Below are positions 51,763 to 61,580 of a stretch of DNA of 64,000 bases, one piece after another. Positions within the stretch are counted from its first letter, which is position 1. Every line of letters starts with the position of its first letter. The stretch is taken from NCBI GenBank assembly GCA_900321105.1, contig OOHL01000003.1, positions 81,516 through 145,515 on the forward strand, written 5' to 3'. Below the pieces are notes generated by a model, which was given only the letters and a program-made list of their open reading frames with translations, was not told where the DNA came from and ran no database searches. The position numbers and the translations under genes are program-made. This DNA is from an uncultured Pseudomonadota bacterium (GTDB taxonomy: Bacteria; Pseudomonadota; Alphaproteobacteria; Rs-D84).

Positions 51763-52242
51763 ATGACATTTTTAAAATTTTTGTTTGCGATGTTTTTATC
51801 GTTTTTGCCTGGAATTTTAGGGCTGTTTGTGGCGCCAATGATGGGCGGTGAAAATATATGGTATAATTCGCTTAATATTTCGATTTTAACCCCAGCAGGT
51901 TGGGTATTTCCGGTTGCGTGGACGATATTATATTTCTTGGTTGGTTTGGCTTTGTTTTTGATTATGAACAAAGAAAATCCGAATCACAGATACAGCAAAG
52001 CAAACGCTTATATTTTATTTGCGATAAATATAGTTTTTAATGCACTTTGGTCCTTTGCGTTTTTCGGTGCAGAATTACCAGAGGTCGCACTTATTATTCT
52101 GACTGCATTGATAGTGACTGCAATATTTATGGCACGTTCTTTTGCCCGTATCAGCAAGACTGCATTTTGGTTGATTGTTCCATATATTTTATGGTTAATG
52201 TTTGCTTTTTATTTAAATGGGATGATAATTTATTTAAATTAA
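51763..52242 (+). CDS. tspO: TspO/MBR family tryptophan-rich sensory protein
   Basis: 159 aa with five membrane helices; LTPAGWVFPVAWTILYFLVGLALFL and INIVFNALWSFAFFG are the TspO signature. Binds tetrapyrroles and related ligands. AAAGGAGAA Shine-Dalgarno. It ends inside the last codons of the convergent ftsB gene (4-nt overlap). Confidence 0.92.
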   Translation: MTFLKFLFAMFLSFLPGILGLFVAPMMGGENIWYNSLNISILTPAGWVFPVAWTILYFLVGLALFLIMNKENPNHRYSKANAYILFAINIVFNALWSFAFFGAELPEVALIILTALIVTAIFMARSFARISKTAFWLIVPYILWLMFAFYLNGMIIYLN

Positions 52243-52571
52243 TATTTTAATTCCTTTGAATCTTTATCGCCCAGATTTAATGTTTGTAATCCCAATTCTT
52301 CGATATAATCAGACGAAGAATTTGGGTGTTGCAATAAATAAATATGATGCTGAATTTGTTGTAATTGTTTTTGCGCAATTTCCAATTCGGCGCGTTCTTT
52401 ATTTAAATGCCATGCGTTTACAATAAATCCTTGTACATTTTGTGTTCCGTAAAACAAACGAGCAAAGAAAAACAGCGACAACAGCATTAAAACAATGCCG
52501 ATTTTACCGCGTGGGCCGGCAATCCATGCGCTTTTTACAAATTCAAAGAAATTTTTGATTTTTTCCTTCAT
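52239..52571 (-). CDS. ftsB: FtsB/DivIC-family septum formation initiator
   Basis: 110 aa: one membrane helix (about 25-42, IGIVLMLLSLFFFARLFYG) and a following coiled coil (LNKERAELEIAQKQLQQIQHHI), then a short domain ending ELGLQTLNLG. This is the FtsB layout; it joins FtsL/FtsQ in divisome assembly. Starts head-to-head with dus. Confidence 0.8.
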   Translation of the reverse strand: MKEKIKNFFEFVKSAWIAGPRGKIGIVLMLLSLFFFARLFYGTQNVQGFIVNAWHLNKERAELEIAQKQLQQIQHHIYLLQHPNSSSDYIEELGLQTLNLGDKDSKELKY

Positions 52572-52583
52572 GTCGTCTATTAT
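52555..52583 (+). promoter_or_regulatory. dus promoter, leaderless arrangement
   Basis: TTGATT (52555-52560), 17-bp spacer, TATTAT (52578-52583), then 7 nt to ATG 52591. It overlaps the 5' end of the divergent ftsB. Confidence 0.65.
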
Positions 52584-52590
52584 ATCACAA

Positions 52591-53505
52591 ATGTTTAGTA
52601 ATAATCAAATTTTTACTGCGCCACTTGCTGGAATAACAGATAAGCCATTTCGTAAGATTTTGCGTATGTTTTCCCCGGATGTATCAATGGTAACTGAAAT
52701 GATATCTTGTCATTCGTTGGTTGATGGGCATAAAAATTGTATCCGTAATTTTGATGATTACCGGGACGAAGGCAATATCGGTGCACAAATATTCGGTGCA
52801 GATCCACACCTGATGGGCGAAGCAGCCAAGATTTTACAAGATGCCGGTGCAAAATGGATTGATATAAATATGGGGTGTCCAGTGCCAAAGGTTGCTACGC
52901 GTGCGGGCGCTGGCGCATTTTTGATGCGCGATCATGCTTTGGCCGGTCGTATAATCGAAGAATGTGTTAAATCTGTAAAGATACCGGTATCAATAAAAAC
53001 GCGTTTGGGTTGGGATGATGCGCACAAAGACTGGCAAGATTTGGTACGTGTTGCCGCACTTTCTGGGGCTAGTTTTGCTGCGCTTCATGGGCGTACGCGG
53101 GCGCAAGGCTATGCTGGAAATTCAATATTGCCGCCAAAACCTGTTTTACCAATACCAATTATTGCAAATGGCGATTTAAAAACTTTGTCTGATATTAAAC
53201 GTGTTCAAAATTTGGGTTACGACGGTGCAATGATAGGGCGTGCATTGCTAGGGCAACCATGGGTTGTTGGTGAAATTTGTGGTACTTGTCAAAAGCCTGA
53301 AAACGTTGGTTTGATTGCATTGCAACATCTGGAATTGATTTTGGAATATTACGGTGAAAGGTCTGGGGTGCCTATGTTTCGCAAACATGCAGCCTGGTAT
53401 TCATCGGGTATGCCGAATTCCGCGCAATTCAGAATAAGTGTTAATCAAATAACAGATGCAAACGAATTGAAAAAAATTATAAAAGAATTTTGGGCTGTTA
53501 ATTGA
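52591..53505 (+). CDS. dusB: tRNA-dihydrouridine synthase (DusB type)
   Basis: 304 aa. FTAPLAGITDKPFRKI, GAQIFGADP, WIDINMGCPVPKV (catalytic Cys), RLGWDD, LHGRTRAQGY and IIANGDL...GYDGAMIGRALLGQPW are the FMN- and tRNA-binding motifs. The ATG at 52591 is chosen because the family N-terminus begins there and the -10 box precedes it; ATGs upstream would lie within the promoter. Confidence 0.94.
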   Translation: MFSNNQIFTAPLAGITDKPFRKILRMFSPDVSMVTEMISCHSLVDGHKNCIRNFDDYRDEGNIGAQIFGADPHLMGEAAKILQDAGAKWIDINMGCPVPKVATRAGAGAFLMRDHALAGRIIEECVKSVKIPVSIKTRLGWDDAHKDWQDLVRVAALSGASFAALHGRTRAQGYAGNSILPPKPVLPIPIIANGDLKTLSDIKRVQNLGYDGAMIGRALLGQPWVVGEICGTCQKPENVGLIALQHLELILEYYGERSGVPMFRKHAAWYSSGMPNSAQFRISVNQITDANELKKIIKEFWAVN

Positions 53506-53552
53506 CATCTGACAATTTCTATCATAACATATCGGTATCAAGGGGTAAAATC

Positions 53553-54407
53553 ATGAATGAACAACAAGAAATAATTGCACCAATGATGGAAATGACTGCG
53601 GGTGAAATGTTGAAAAATGCACGCACCACAGGACGCAGAAAACGTGAAATTTCTACTATTGCAAAATTGCTTTGCATCCGCGAAGAATTTTTGACTGCAT
53701 TGGAAGAAGGCAATTATCGTGTCATTCCCGAAGATGTTTATATTCTTGGTTTTGCACGCAGTTATGCGGTGGAACTGGGTTTGGATGCAGATGAAGTTAT
53801 TTCAAAATTGAAAAAAGAATTGGGCATTGTCAAGGAAGAAAAAGACGAAGAAGAAGTTAAAATTGATTTGCCAAAGAAAACAATCAAATTTGACAAAGAG
53901 ACATTATTGAAATATACAAAAATATCCGTTGAATACGTAAAGAAAAATTGGGTTTGGTTTGCTTCTGGCGCGGCAGCATTGTTATTTGTAATAGTGGTTT
54001 CGTTGTTGTTGTTTTCGGGTAAACCAGAAACAAATGCTACAGAAACTGTAAATAATAATACTGCGGCAGTGGTCGTGGTAAAAGAACCAGATTTCAGATA
54101 TCCGGTTCATGAAAAATTTGAAACCAAGAATGCAAAAGAAGCACGTGTAGTATTACAGGCTGAAAAAGAATCTTGGGTAAAAATAGAAGATGTGCGTGGC
54201 AATACCGAATTTTCACGCGTTTTAATACCGGGTGATGTCTATTATATGCCAAACAAAAATAATCTGAAAGCTACATTTGGTAATGTTGGTGCGGTTGATG
54301 TTTGGGTTGACGGACAATTGATAAAGAAATTAGGTGCGGCAAATACCAAGAAATCTGGAATTTCTATGGCACCAGATGCACTTAAATCTGTCGGGTTTGC
54401 TGATTAA
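53553..54407 (+). CDS. rodZ: RodZ-like cell-shape protein
   Basis: 284 aa from ATG 53553 (AAGGGG upstream). Cytoplasmic helix-turn-helix domain (MTAGEMLKNARTTGRRKREISTIAK, FLTALEEGNYRVIPEDVYILGFARSYA), a charged linker, a membrane helix at about 138-160 and a periplasmic DUF4115-like domain (SWVKIEDVRGNTEFSRVLIPGDVYYMP). This is the RodZ architecture; RodZ links MreB to the elongasome. Confidence 0.9.
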   Translation: MNEQQEIIAPMMEMTAGEMLKNARTTGRRKREISTIAKLLCIREEFLTALEEGNYRVIPEDVYILGFARSYAVELGLDADEVISKLKKELGIVKEEKDEEEVKIDLPKKTIKFDKETLLKYTKISVEYVKKNWVWFASGAAALLFVIVVSLLLFSGKPETNATETVNNNTAAVVVVKEPDFRYPVHEKFETKNAKEARVVLQAEKESWVKIEDVRGNTEFSRVLIPGDVYYMPNKNNLKATFGNVGAVDVWVDGQLIKKLGAANTKKSGISMAPDALKSVGFAD

Positions 54408-54425
54408 TTTTATTTTCGTCAAACA

Positions 54426-54453
54426 TTGATAATTTGATTTTAATAACTATATA
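54426..54453 (+). promoter_or_regulatory. uvrA promoter, leaderless arrangement
   Basis: TTGATA (54426-54431), 16-bp spacer, TATATA (54448-54453), then 6 nt to ATG 54460. No Shine-Dalgarno. No LexA-type operator recognised. Confidence 0.6.
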
Positions 54454-54459
54454 TTCACT

Positions 54460-57318
54460 ATGACCGGAACGATAAAAATTCGCGGCGCACGCGAAAATAA
54501 TCTTAAAAATATCGATTTAGACCTGCCAAAAAATAAATTGGTGGTGTTGACTGGCGTATCTGGGTCTGGTAAATCATCATTGGCTTTCAATACAATTTAT
54601 GCCGAAGGTCAAAGAAGATATGTTGAATCTTTGTCTTCGTATGCGCGTCAGTTTTTGGACATGCAGAAAAAACCAGATGTTGATTTAATAGAAGGATTAT
54701 CGCCTGCGATTTCCATAGAACAAAAAACAACATCGCGTAATCCGCGTTCTACCGTTGGAACGGTGACAGAAATTTATGATTATTTGCGTCTTCTTTGGGC
54801 GCGTATTGGTGTTCCATATTCGCCTGTGACCGGGCTGCCAATTAAATCACAAACTATTGCAGAAATGGTTGAATGGACACTTAAAATACCATACGGTGTT
54901 AAATTTTATATAATGGCACCAATGGTTCGTGATCGCAAAGGCGAATATAAAAAAGAAATCGCATTTTTGATAAAACAGGGCTATCAACGCGCAATTGTTG
55001 ATGGCACGCTTTATGATTTGTCATCTGTTCCACCATTGGATAAAAATAAAAAGCATAACATAATGGTTATAATTGACCGTGTTGCGATGCCAGATACAGA
55101 ATTGACAGGTGATGAACTGGATGAATTTAAATCGCGTCTTTATTCGTCTTTTGAAGCATCGCTTCGTTTGGTCCCAGGGGCTGTAATTGTTCACCGTTTG
55201 GATACAAATGAAGATTCTCTTTATTCACAAGAATATGCATGCCCGGTAAGTGGTTTTACTGTTCCTAAAATTGAACCAAGATTATTTTCGTTTAATGCGC
55301 CAATGGGTGCGTGCAGTGCGTGTGATGGTTTGGGTGTGCAATTAAATATATCACCAGATTTGGTGGTGCCAGATCCATCTAAATCTATATTGGGTGGTGC
55401 GATTGCGCCTTGGTCGCGTGGCGGCATGTTAAGCCAATATGAACATATCATGGATGCGTTGCACAAAAAATATAAAATACCATTATCAAAACCATGGCAT
55501 ACATTGTCTGACAAAGACAAAGAAATTATTTTATACGGTACCGGAGATGATGCGATAAAAATTAATTGGAATGGTTATATTTATGAAAAACCATACGAAG
55601 GCGTGATTCCAAATCTGGAACGTCGTTTGCGTGAATCAGACAGCGAAGCAGCCAGAACAGAATTATCAAAATATCAATCTGAAAAACCATGTCCTGTTTG
55701 TCATGGTAAACGCCTTAATATCCAGGCATTGTGTATAAAAATCAACGGATGCGACATTATGGATGTTTGTGAAATGGCGATTGATGATTCGTTGCGCTGG
55801 TTTACGGATTTACCAAATCATTTGACCAAGAAAGAAAATGAAATTGCATCAATGGTATTGCGTGAAATCACATCGCGTTTGTACTTCTTGCAAAATGTTG
55901 GTTTGGGGTATTTGACAATGTCACGTATGGCAGGAACTCTATCTGGTGGCGAAGCTCAACGTATAAGATTGGCATCCCAAATTGGCAGTGGTTTATCGGG
56001 TGTTTTATATGTGTTGGATGAACCATCAATTGGTTTGCATCAAAGCGATAACGATAAATTGATAGATACACTGAAAATGTTGCGCGACAAAGATAATACG
56101 GTTATCGTTGTTGAACATGACGAAGATATGATGCGGGCGGCTGATTATTTGGTTGATATTGGTCGTGGTGCGGGTATAAATGGTGGAAACGTAATTGCCC
56201 AAGGAACCCCAGCCCAGGTTATTAAAAACCCAGATTCTTTGACAGGACAATATTTGTCTGGCAAACGCAAAATCGAAGTCCCAAAGAAACGCCGTGCCGG
56301 CAATGGCAAGGTTATCAGAATCGAAGGTGCGTGTGAAAACAATCTGAAAAATATAACGGTTGATTTTCCTCTTGGTAAATTTATTGCGTTAACTGGGGTT
56401 TCTGGTTCTGGTAAATCTACATTATTGTTGAATACACTTTATCCAGCGATTATGCGTGCGCTTTATAATTCCAAAATGGAAACAGGTAAACACGATATAA
56501 TTCGCGGTATGGAAAATATAGACAAAGTTGTTGATATTGACCAATCACCAATTGGACGCAGCCCGCGCAGTAATCCGGCAACCTATGTTGGTGTGTTCAA
56601 TAATATTCGTGATTTCTTTGCGAATTTACCAGAAGCCAAAACACGTGGTTATGACGCCGGCAGATTCTCTTTTAATGTCAAGGGTGGCCGATGCGAAGCA
56701 TGTCAGGGTGACGGTCAAATCAAAATAGAAATGAATTTCCTGGCTGATATTTATGTAGAATGTGATAAATGCCACGGTCAACGGTATAACGATGAAACTT
56801 TGGCTGTTAAATACAAGGGTAAATCGATTGCCGATGTATTGAATATGACGGTCGAAGAAGCATACAGATTCTTTATAAATGTCCCACAAATTGCACGAAA
56901 ATTGGAATTGTTAAAACGTGTTGGACTTGATTATATTAAGTTGGGACAAAGTTCACTGGATTTATCCGGGGGTGAAGCCCAACGTATAAAATTATCAAAA
57001 GAATTGGCGGCGCGCAGTACCGGTCAAACAATATACATTTTGGACGAGCCTACAACGGGGCTTCATTTCGAAGATATTAAATCTTTGCTTTCTGTTCTTC
57101 ATGAATTGGTAGACCAGGGCAATACAGTTATCGTTATTGAACACAATTTGGAAGTTATAAAAACAGCAGATTGGGTTATTGATTTGGGACCAAATGGTGG
57201 TAATGGTGGTGGTCGCGTTGTTGCAACTGGAACCCCAGAAGATATTGTAAAAGTTCCTGAATCTTTGACGGGGAAATATCTTAAAAAGTACCTGGACAAA
57301 CCTAAAAAAAGCAAATAA
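54460..57318 (+). CDS. uvrA: Excinuclease ABC subunit A
   Basis: 952 aa, full length. Two ABC ATPase modules with Walker [10 protein letters not shown] (about 32-40) and GVSGSGKST, two [12 protein letters not shown] signatures, and both Walker B segments ([22 protein letters not shown]). The first zinc module reads CPVSGF...[10 protein letters not shown], with Ser where E. coli has the second Cys; I recall this variant from alphaproteobacteria. The second zinc module (CEACQGDG...CDKCHG) is intact. Recognises DNA lesions with UvrB. Confidence 0.98.
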   Translation: MTGTIKIRGARENNLKNIDLDLPKNKLVVLTGVSGSGKSSLAFNTIYAEGQRRYVESLSSYARQFLDMQKKPDVDLIEGLSPAISIEQKTTSRNPRSTVGTVTEIYDYLRLLWARIGVPYSPVTGLPIKSQTIAEMVEWTLKIPYGVKFYIMAPMVRDRKGEYKKEIAFLIKQGYQRAIVDGTLYDLSSVPPLDKNKKHNIMVIIDRVAMPDTELTGDELDEFKSRLYSSFEASLRLVPGAVIVHRLDTNEDSLYSQEYACPVSGFTVPKIEPRLFSFNAPMGACSACDGLGVQLNISPDLVVPDPSKSILGGAIAPWSRGGMLSQYEHIMDALHKKYKIPLSKPWHTLSDKDKEIILYGTGDDAIKINWNGYIYEKPYEGVIPNLERRLRESDSEAARTELSKYQSEKPCPVCHGKRLNIQALCIKINGCDIMDVCEMAIDDSLRWFTDLPNHLTKKENEIASMVLREITSRLYFLQNVGLGYLTMSRMAGTLSGGEAQRIRLASQIGSGLSGVLYVLDEPSIGLHQSDNDKLIDTLKMLRDKDNTVIVVEHDEDMMRAADYLVDIGRGAGINGGNVIAQGTPAQVIKNPDSLTGQYLSGKRKIEVPKKRRAGNGKVIRIEGACENNLKNITVDFPLGKFIALTGVSGSGKSTLLLNTLYPAIMRALYNSKMETGKHDIIRGMENIDKVVDIDQSPIGRSPRSNPATYVGVFNNIRDFFANLPEAKTRGYDAGRFSFNVKGGRCEACQGDGQIKIEMNFLADIYVECDKCHGQRYNDETLAVKYKGKSIADVLNMTVEEAYRFFINVPQIARKLELLKRVGLDYIKLGQSSLDLSGGEAQRIKLSKELAARSTGQTIYILDEPTTGLHFEDIKSLLSVLHELVDQGNTVIVIEHNLEVIKTADWVIDLGPNGGNGGGRVVATGTPEDIVKVPESLTGKYLKKYLDKPKKSK

Positions 57319-57356
57319 GATAAAATAAACTAACAAACAAAAACAGGAGAAGACAA

Positions 57357-57872
57357 ATGTTCGGATTTGGAAAAAAGAAAAAAGTAGAAGAAGCCAAAGA
57401 AAATATCGATTTGGAAAAAGAAGCCGCAAAAATGCCTTCTGGGATGAAAGAAACCGCAGAACGTATGATGTCTGGTCAATTTGATATGAACGATATGTTG
57501 GCACAATTAAAACAAATCAAAAAGATGAGCAATTTCAGCGGTCTGCTTAAAATGGTTCCGGGTATGTCAGGCGCAGTTGCCGCAATGAAAGAAAAAATCA
57601 AAGACGGCAGTGTCGATGCGCAAATTAAAATATTGGAAGCCATGACAGATGCAGAACGCGCAGACCCAGAAAAAGTTTTTGCTAATGCCAAGGCACGTAT
57701 TGCGGAAACAGCGGGATGCACAGTTCGCGAAGTTGAACACATTATCAAACAATATTTGAATATGAAACGTCAAATGGCAATGATTCAACGTATGGGCGGA
57801 ATGGAAGCGGTTATGCAACGTATGCAACAACAACCAGGCGGATTCCCAGGAACAAAACCAGGTGCAAAATAA
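57357..57872 (+). CDS. Stand-alone SRP54 (Ffh) M-domain-like protein
   Basis: 171 aa with its own AGGAGA Shine-Dalgarno. After a basic MFGFGKKKKVEEAK start, the protein follows the Ffh M domain: AERMMSGQFDMNDMLAQLKQ, IKKMSNFSGLLKMVPGM, MTDAERADPEKVF, ARIAETAGCTVREVEHIIKQY, then Met-rich MKRQMAMIQRMGGMEAVMQRM and a GGFPG end. There is no GTPase (NG) domain here or upstream (uvrA ends 38 nt before). The 4.5S-RNA-binding stretch, normally SRKRRIAAGSG, reads NAKARIAETAG, so key Arg/Ser/Gly residues are lost. It may be an Ffh-derived paralogue or half of a split SRP. Confidence 0.85.
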   Translation: MFGFGKKKKVEEAKENIDLEKEAAKMPSGMKETAERMMSGQFDMNDMLAQLKQIKKMSNFSGLLKMVPGMSGAVAAMKEKIKDGSVDAQIKILEAMTDAERADPEKVFANAKARIAETAGCTVREVEHIIKQYLNMKRQMAMIQRMGGMEAVMQRMQQQPGGFPGTKPGAK

Positions 57873-57878
57873 GTATAA

Positions 57879-58538
57879 ATGAAAATCCTGAACAAGAAAA
57901 TTGCACAACATAAATCTTCGGTTGCTTGGCTTCAACGACAGGCACATGACCCTTATGTTGAACGTGCACACAAAGATGGTTATCGTGCGCGTGCTGCATA
58001 TAAAATCATAGAAATGAATGAAAAATATCATTTCTTTAAAAATGGTCAGGTCGTTGTTGATTTGGGTGCTGCGCCTGGGTCTTGGTCGCAATATGTTGCG
58101 CGTGAATTTCCAAAATCTAAAATATTTGCGATGGATTTACTGGAAATCAAGCCAATCAACGGTGTTGAAACTTATCAGGGTGATTTTACCAGTGATGAGG
58201 CATTGCAATGGCTTGAAGAAAAACTAAATCTGCCACATGACGAATTCGGACAAGGAACGGTTGATATCGTTATGTCTGATATGGCACCAAATACGGTTGG
58301 TCATAAAAAGACAGATCATTTGCGTCAAATGGTATTGCTTGAATATGCGCTGGATTTTGCGTTGCGTGCATTGAAAACGGGCGGGACATTTGTTGCGAAG
58401 TCTTTTACCGGTGGTACAACTAATGATTTAGTTAAACAAATCAAAGAACATTTTACAAATGTTAACTATATAAAACCACCATCTTCGCGCAAAGACAGTG
58501 TTGAAATGTTTATAGTTGCAACAGGATTCAAAGGTTAA
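57879..58538 (+). CDS. rlmE: 23S rRNA 2'-O-ribose U2552 methyltransferase RlmE (FtsJ)
   Basis: 219 aa. HDPYVERAHKDGYRARAAYKI (catalytic Lys), VVDLGAAPGSWSQY (SAM motif I), DIVMSDMAPNTVGHKKTDH, GGTFVAKSFTGG (catalytic Lys) and SRKDSVEMFIVATGF (Glu). Methylates U2552 in the 50S subunit. It starts 6 nt after the M-domain gene, so the two are cotranscribed. Confidence 0.96.
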   Translation: MKILNKKIAQHKSSVAWLQRQAHDPYVERAHKDGYRARAAYKIIEMNEKYHFFKNGQVVVDLGAAPGSWSQYVAREFPKSKIFAMDLLEIKPINGVETYQGDFTSDEALQWLEEKLNLPHDEFGQGTVDIVMSDMAPNTVGHKKTDHLRQMVLLEYALDFALRALKTGGTFVAKSFTGGTTNDLVKQIKEHFTNVNYIKPPSSRKDSVEMFIVATGFKG

Positions 58539-58564
58539 AAACCGCCCAAACGGGCGGTTTTTAT
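58537..58564. terminator. Bidirectional terminator
   Basis: AAACCGCCC-AAA-GGGCGGTTT between rlmE and rnhA. Confidence 0.85.
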
Positions 58565-58989
58565 TTATAACTTTCGGCGGCTGTGCGTGCCAAATCATCA
58601 ACGCGTTCATTAAATTCTTCGCCGGCGTGTCCTTTGACCCAAACCCAATGAATTTTTTTGCTTTCTGCCAATTCGTCCAACTGTTGCCATAATTCAACAT
58701 TTTTCACTGGTTTTTTATCAGATGTTCGCCAATTATTTTTCTTCCAATTTTTTATCCATGTTTGCATGCCGTTTTTAACATATTGGCTGTCTGTATGGAT
58801 TTCAATTTCATCATGCTTTTTTGCAGCCATCAATGCACGAATAACCGCGGTTAATTCCATTTTGTTGTTTGTTGTATTTTTTTCACCGCCACAACGTTCT
58901 GCAATATGTGTTCCGTCCGTAGCAATAAATCCCCAACCACCAGGCCCTGGATTGCCTAAACAACTGCCATCTGTCCAAATTTTTAGCAT
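58561..58989 (-). CDS. rnhA: Ribonuclease HI
   Basis: 142 aa from ATG 58989 (AAAAAGGA upstream). Catalytic acids in WTDGSCLGNPGPGGWG, NNKMELTAVIRAL, HTDSQYVKNGM and NERVDDLAR. Degrades RNA in RNA:DNA hybrids. Divergent from the transketolase. Confidence 0.97.
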   Translation of the reverse strand: MLKIWTDGSCLGNPGPGGWGFIATDGTHIAERCGGEKNTTNNKMELTAVIRALMAAKKHDEIEIHTDSQYVKNGMQTWIKNWKKNNWRTSDKKPVKNVELWQQLDELAESKKIHWVWVKGHAGEEFNERVDDLARTAAESYK

Positions 58990-59008
58990 TTTATTTATAT
59001 CCTTTTTG

Positions 59009-59017
59009 TGATATAAT
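59009..59017 (+). promoter_or_regulatory. Extended -10 of transketolase gene, near-leaderless
   Basis: TGATATAAT (extended -10) ends 8 nt before ATG 59026; no Shine-Dalgarno and no clear -35. Confidence 0.55.
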
Positions 59018-59025
59018 ATCATAAA

Positions 59026-60801
59026 ATGAAGTTCAATGCCAAACAATTACAACAAATGTCAAATTCAGTGCGCGCAAACGCATTGGGTGCGGTCTTGTCC
59101 GCGCACAGTGGACATGTCGGTATTATCTTGGACGCGTCTGAAATAATCACGTGTATTTATGCAAATCATTTGCGCCGTGGAATTGACCGTTTTGTGCTGT
59201 CGTCTGGGCATGGTTCGGCGATGTTATATTCGGTATTGAAATTGGCGGGATATAAAATCGGTGATTTGAATACATTTCGTAAATTTGGCGGATTGCCTGG
59301 ACATCCAGAATATGGAATGGATGGTGTTGATGCAACAACGGGACCGCTGGGGGCGGGGATTGGCAATGCGGTTGGTATGGCATTGGCACAAAAAATTCAG
59401 GGTATCCGTGCGCGAACATATTGCTTGGTTTCAGACGGTGATTTGATGGAGGGTGTATCTTTCGAATCGCTTTCGTTTGTGGGTCGTCTTAATTTAAACA
59501 ATTTAATTGTGTTATGGGATGATAATAAATTAACCATTGATGGTACCGCCCAAACAGATATTGATGTGACGGCGCGTATGCGTTCGATGGGATTTAATGT
59601 AATGTCTGTGCGTGGCAATGATATAAATGCAATCGAACACGCATTGGAAAGGGCGGAAAAATCTAACCATCCTGTATTCATACAATGCAAAAATGTTTTG
59701 GGTCGCGGATGCAGCCTTGAAAACAAAAGCAGTGCACACGGCTTTGCATTATCAGATACCGAAATGTTGTCGTTAATTGCGCAAAATGCAAACGAAGAAG
59801 GGATGCGTTTATGGGGTGTTGTTGGCATGCGTCCAATCGCCAACAGTATACGTGCAACAAACGCATTAAAGCGCATAAAAATTCCGAAAATACCGGAACG
59901 TATTTCCACGCGTGAATTATCTGGAATATACTTGGATTTATTGATGGGGGCGGGTGCAGATTTAATCACAGGTTCAGCAGATTTGGCAAATAACACATAT
60001 GTAAAAACTTCGCGTTCTGTTGATATAATTGCGAATAATTTTAATGGAAATTATATAAATTATGGTGTGCGTGAACAGGGTATGGCGTCGATAGTGAACG
60101 GTTTGGTTATTGGTGGATTGCGTGCGGTCTGTTCAACATTTTTGGTGTTCAGTGATTATATGCGCCCGGCGATTCGTCTTGCTGCGTTGTCACATTTACC
60201 ATCAATATATGTTTTTTCGCATGATTCCATTGCGGTTGGCGAAGATGGCCCAACGCATCAGCCAATTGAACAATTGCCATCACTTCGTTTGATACCGAAT
60301 TTAAATGTTTATCGTCCGTGTAATATTGATGAAGTTGCATATGCATGGAATGCCGCGATAAACAGCGCCGACACACCAAGTGCAATAATATTATCGCGCC
60401 AAAAATTCAGACAAATACCATCGCCATCTGATGCAGATTTATCACGCGGTGCCTATGTAATTTATCCTGCAAAATCGGGTCGCGCAAAAACGACAATTGT
60501 TGCAACGGGGTCAGAGGTTCCATTGGCTGTTGAAATCGCATCGCGGTTTAAAAATATCCAGGTTGTATCCGTGCTTAATGTGCGTGATTTTAAAAATCAG
60601 ACCGCAAAATATAAATCTTCAATCTTGCGTGGATGTGTTATCGCAATCGAAGCCGCCGAACCATCACCATGGTTTGAAATTGCGGATTGCGTAATTGGAA
60701 TTGATAAATTTGGTGCATCCGGCGATTCAGATACACTTTACAATGAATACGGATTTAATGCCGACAAGATAATCAGTGAAATCAAAGACTATATTAAATA
60801 A
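59026..60801 (+). CDS. tkt: Transketolase (short form)
   Basis: 591 aa against about 660 in E. coli; the linkers are shortened but the key sites are present. SAHSGHVGIILDASEI, LSSGHGSAMLYSVL, ATTGPLGAGIGNAVGMALA, SDGDLMEG with WDDNKLTIDG (ThDP/metal site), NYGVREQGMASIVNGL (catalytic Glu), DSIAVGEDGPTHQPIEQL (catalytic His) and a C-terminal GASG...YNEYGF. The usual GHPG motif is GHVG here. Pentose-phosphate enzyme. Joined directly to the metallopeptidase gene. Confidence 0.9.
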   Translation: MKFNAKQLQQMSNSVRANALGAVLSAHSGHVGIILDASEIITCIYANHLRRGIDRFVLSSGHGSAMLYSVLKLAGYKIGDLNTFRKFGGLPGHPEYGMDGVDATTGPLGAGIGNAVGMALAQKIQGIRARTYCLVSDGDLMEGVSFESLSFVGRLNLNNLIVLWDDNKLTIDGTAQTDIDVTARMRSMGFNVMSVRGNDINAIEHALERAEKSNHPVFIQCKNVLGRGCSLENKSSAHGFALSDTEMLSLIAQNANEEGMRLWGVVGMRPIANSIRATNALKRIKIPKIPERISTRELSGIYLDLLMGAGADLITGSADLANNTYVKTSRSVDIIANNFNGNYINYGVREQGMASIVNGLVIGGLRAVCSTFLVFSDYMRPAIRLAALSHLPSIYVFSHDSIAVGEDGPTHQPIEQLPSLRLIPNLNVYRPCNIDEVAYAWNAAINSADTPSAIILSRQKFRQIPSPSDADLSRGAYVIYPAKSGRAKTTIVATGSEVPLAVEIASRFKNIQVVSVLNVRDFKNQTAKYKSSILRGCVIAIEAAEPSPWFEIADCVIGIDKFGASGDSDTLYNEYGFNADKIISEIKDYIK

Positions 60802-61506
60802 ATGCCGTCCGAAAATATCTTTGTTTTATCAAATGGTGAAAGTGTGCCGGTTATAATTGAAAACCGACGTGGTGCGCGTAATGTGACATTACGTCCAAAG
60901 ACTTCGCCGAATATGGAAATTCATATTTCAAAACCATGGACGACTTCGACCAAATTTGTAATGAATTTTTTGGAATCCAAACGCAAATGGGTTGAAAAAA
61001 TTTTGGATGCCGCACCAAAGAAAGAAAAAATAAAACCAGGCATAATAATATCAATTCTGGGGCGCGATGTGCGAATAATTCACGATGAAAATATGCGTGG
61101 CAATATGTATATTGACGGTGATAAAACAACGCTTTGCATTGGGGGCGGTGCGGATATGTTTGAACGGCGCGTTCGTGATTTTATCAAGGCTGAATTATTA
61201 TCAGAAATCAAACAAATAATAAAAACAACATCGCGCGAATATTGGCCAACACATATAACATTGCGCGATACTTCATCACGATGGGGGTCGTGTGCATCAA
61301 ATGGACATCTTTCTTTTTCGTGGCGACTTGCATTTGCGCCGTATGAAGTTATGCGATATGTCGTGATGCACGAATTGTCACACCGAAAATATATGGATCA
61401 TTCGCCACAATTTTGGGCAAATGTGACACAACTTTATGGATTTGGTGTGGAAAGGGCTAAACGGTGGCTGTCCAAAAACGGTCAAAGTTTACATCGATAT
61501 TTTTAA
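60802..61506 (+). CDS. YgjP/DUF45-type zinc metallopeptidase
   Basis: 234 aa. VVMHELSHRKYMDHSPQFW carries the HExxH zinc motif with the downstream His; DTSSRWGSCASNGHLSFSWRLAFAP is the preceding family motif; N-terminal strand NRRGARNVTLRPK. Similar to E. coli YgjP, whose substrate is unclear. The ATG abuts the transketolase stop, so it is translationally coupled. Confidence 0.88.
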   Translation: MPSENIFVLSNGESVPVIIENRRGARNVTLRPKTSPNMEIHISKPWTTSTKFVMNFLESKRKWVEKILDAAPKKEKIKPGIIISILGRDVRIIHDENMRGNMYIDGDKTTLCIGGGADMFERRVRDFIKAELLSEIKQIIKTTSREYWPTHITLRDTSSRWGSCASNGHLSFSWRLAFAPYEVMRYVVMHELSHRKYMDHSPQFWANVTQLYGFGVERAKRWLSKNGQSLHRYF

Positions 61507-61580
61507 CAAAAAACGCTTTTAATAGATTTGTGTTTATGATAAAATAAATATCAGAATAAATGTTAAGGAAGGATAAAATC

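Noticed and set aside
57357-57872. Truncated end of a normal ffh gene
   Set aside because: There is no upstream NG-domain coding sequence in any frame (uvrA ends 38 nt before), and the gene has its own Shine-Dalgarno and a new N-terminus.
59397-59996. 199-aa minus-strand frame inside the transketolase gene
   Set aside because: Opposite-strand shadow; the plus strand has an unbroken enzyme with all motifs.
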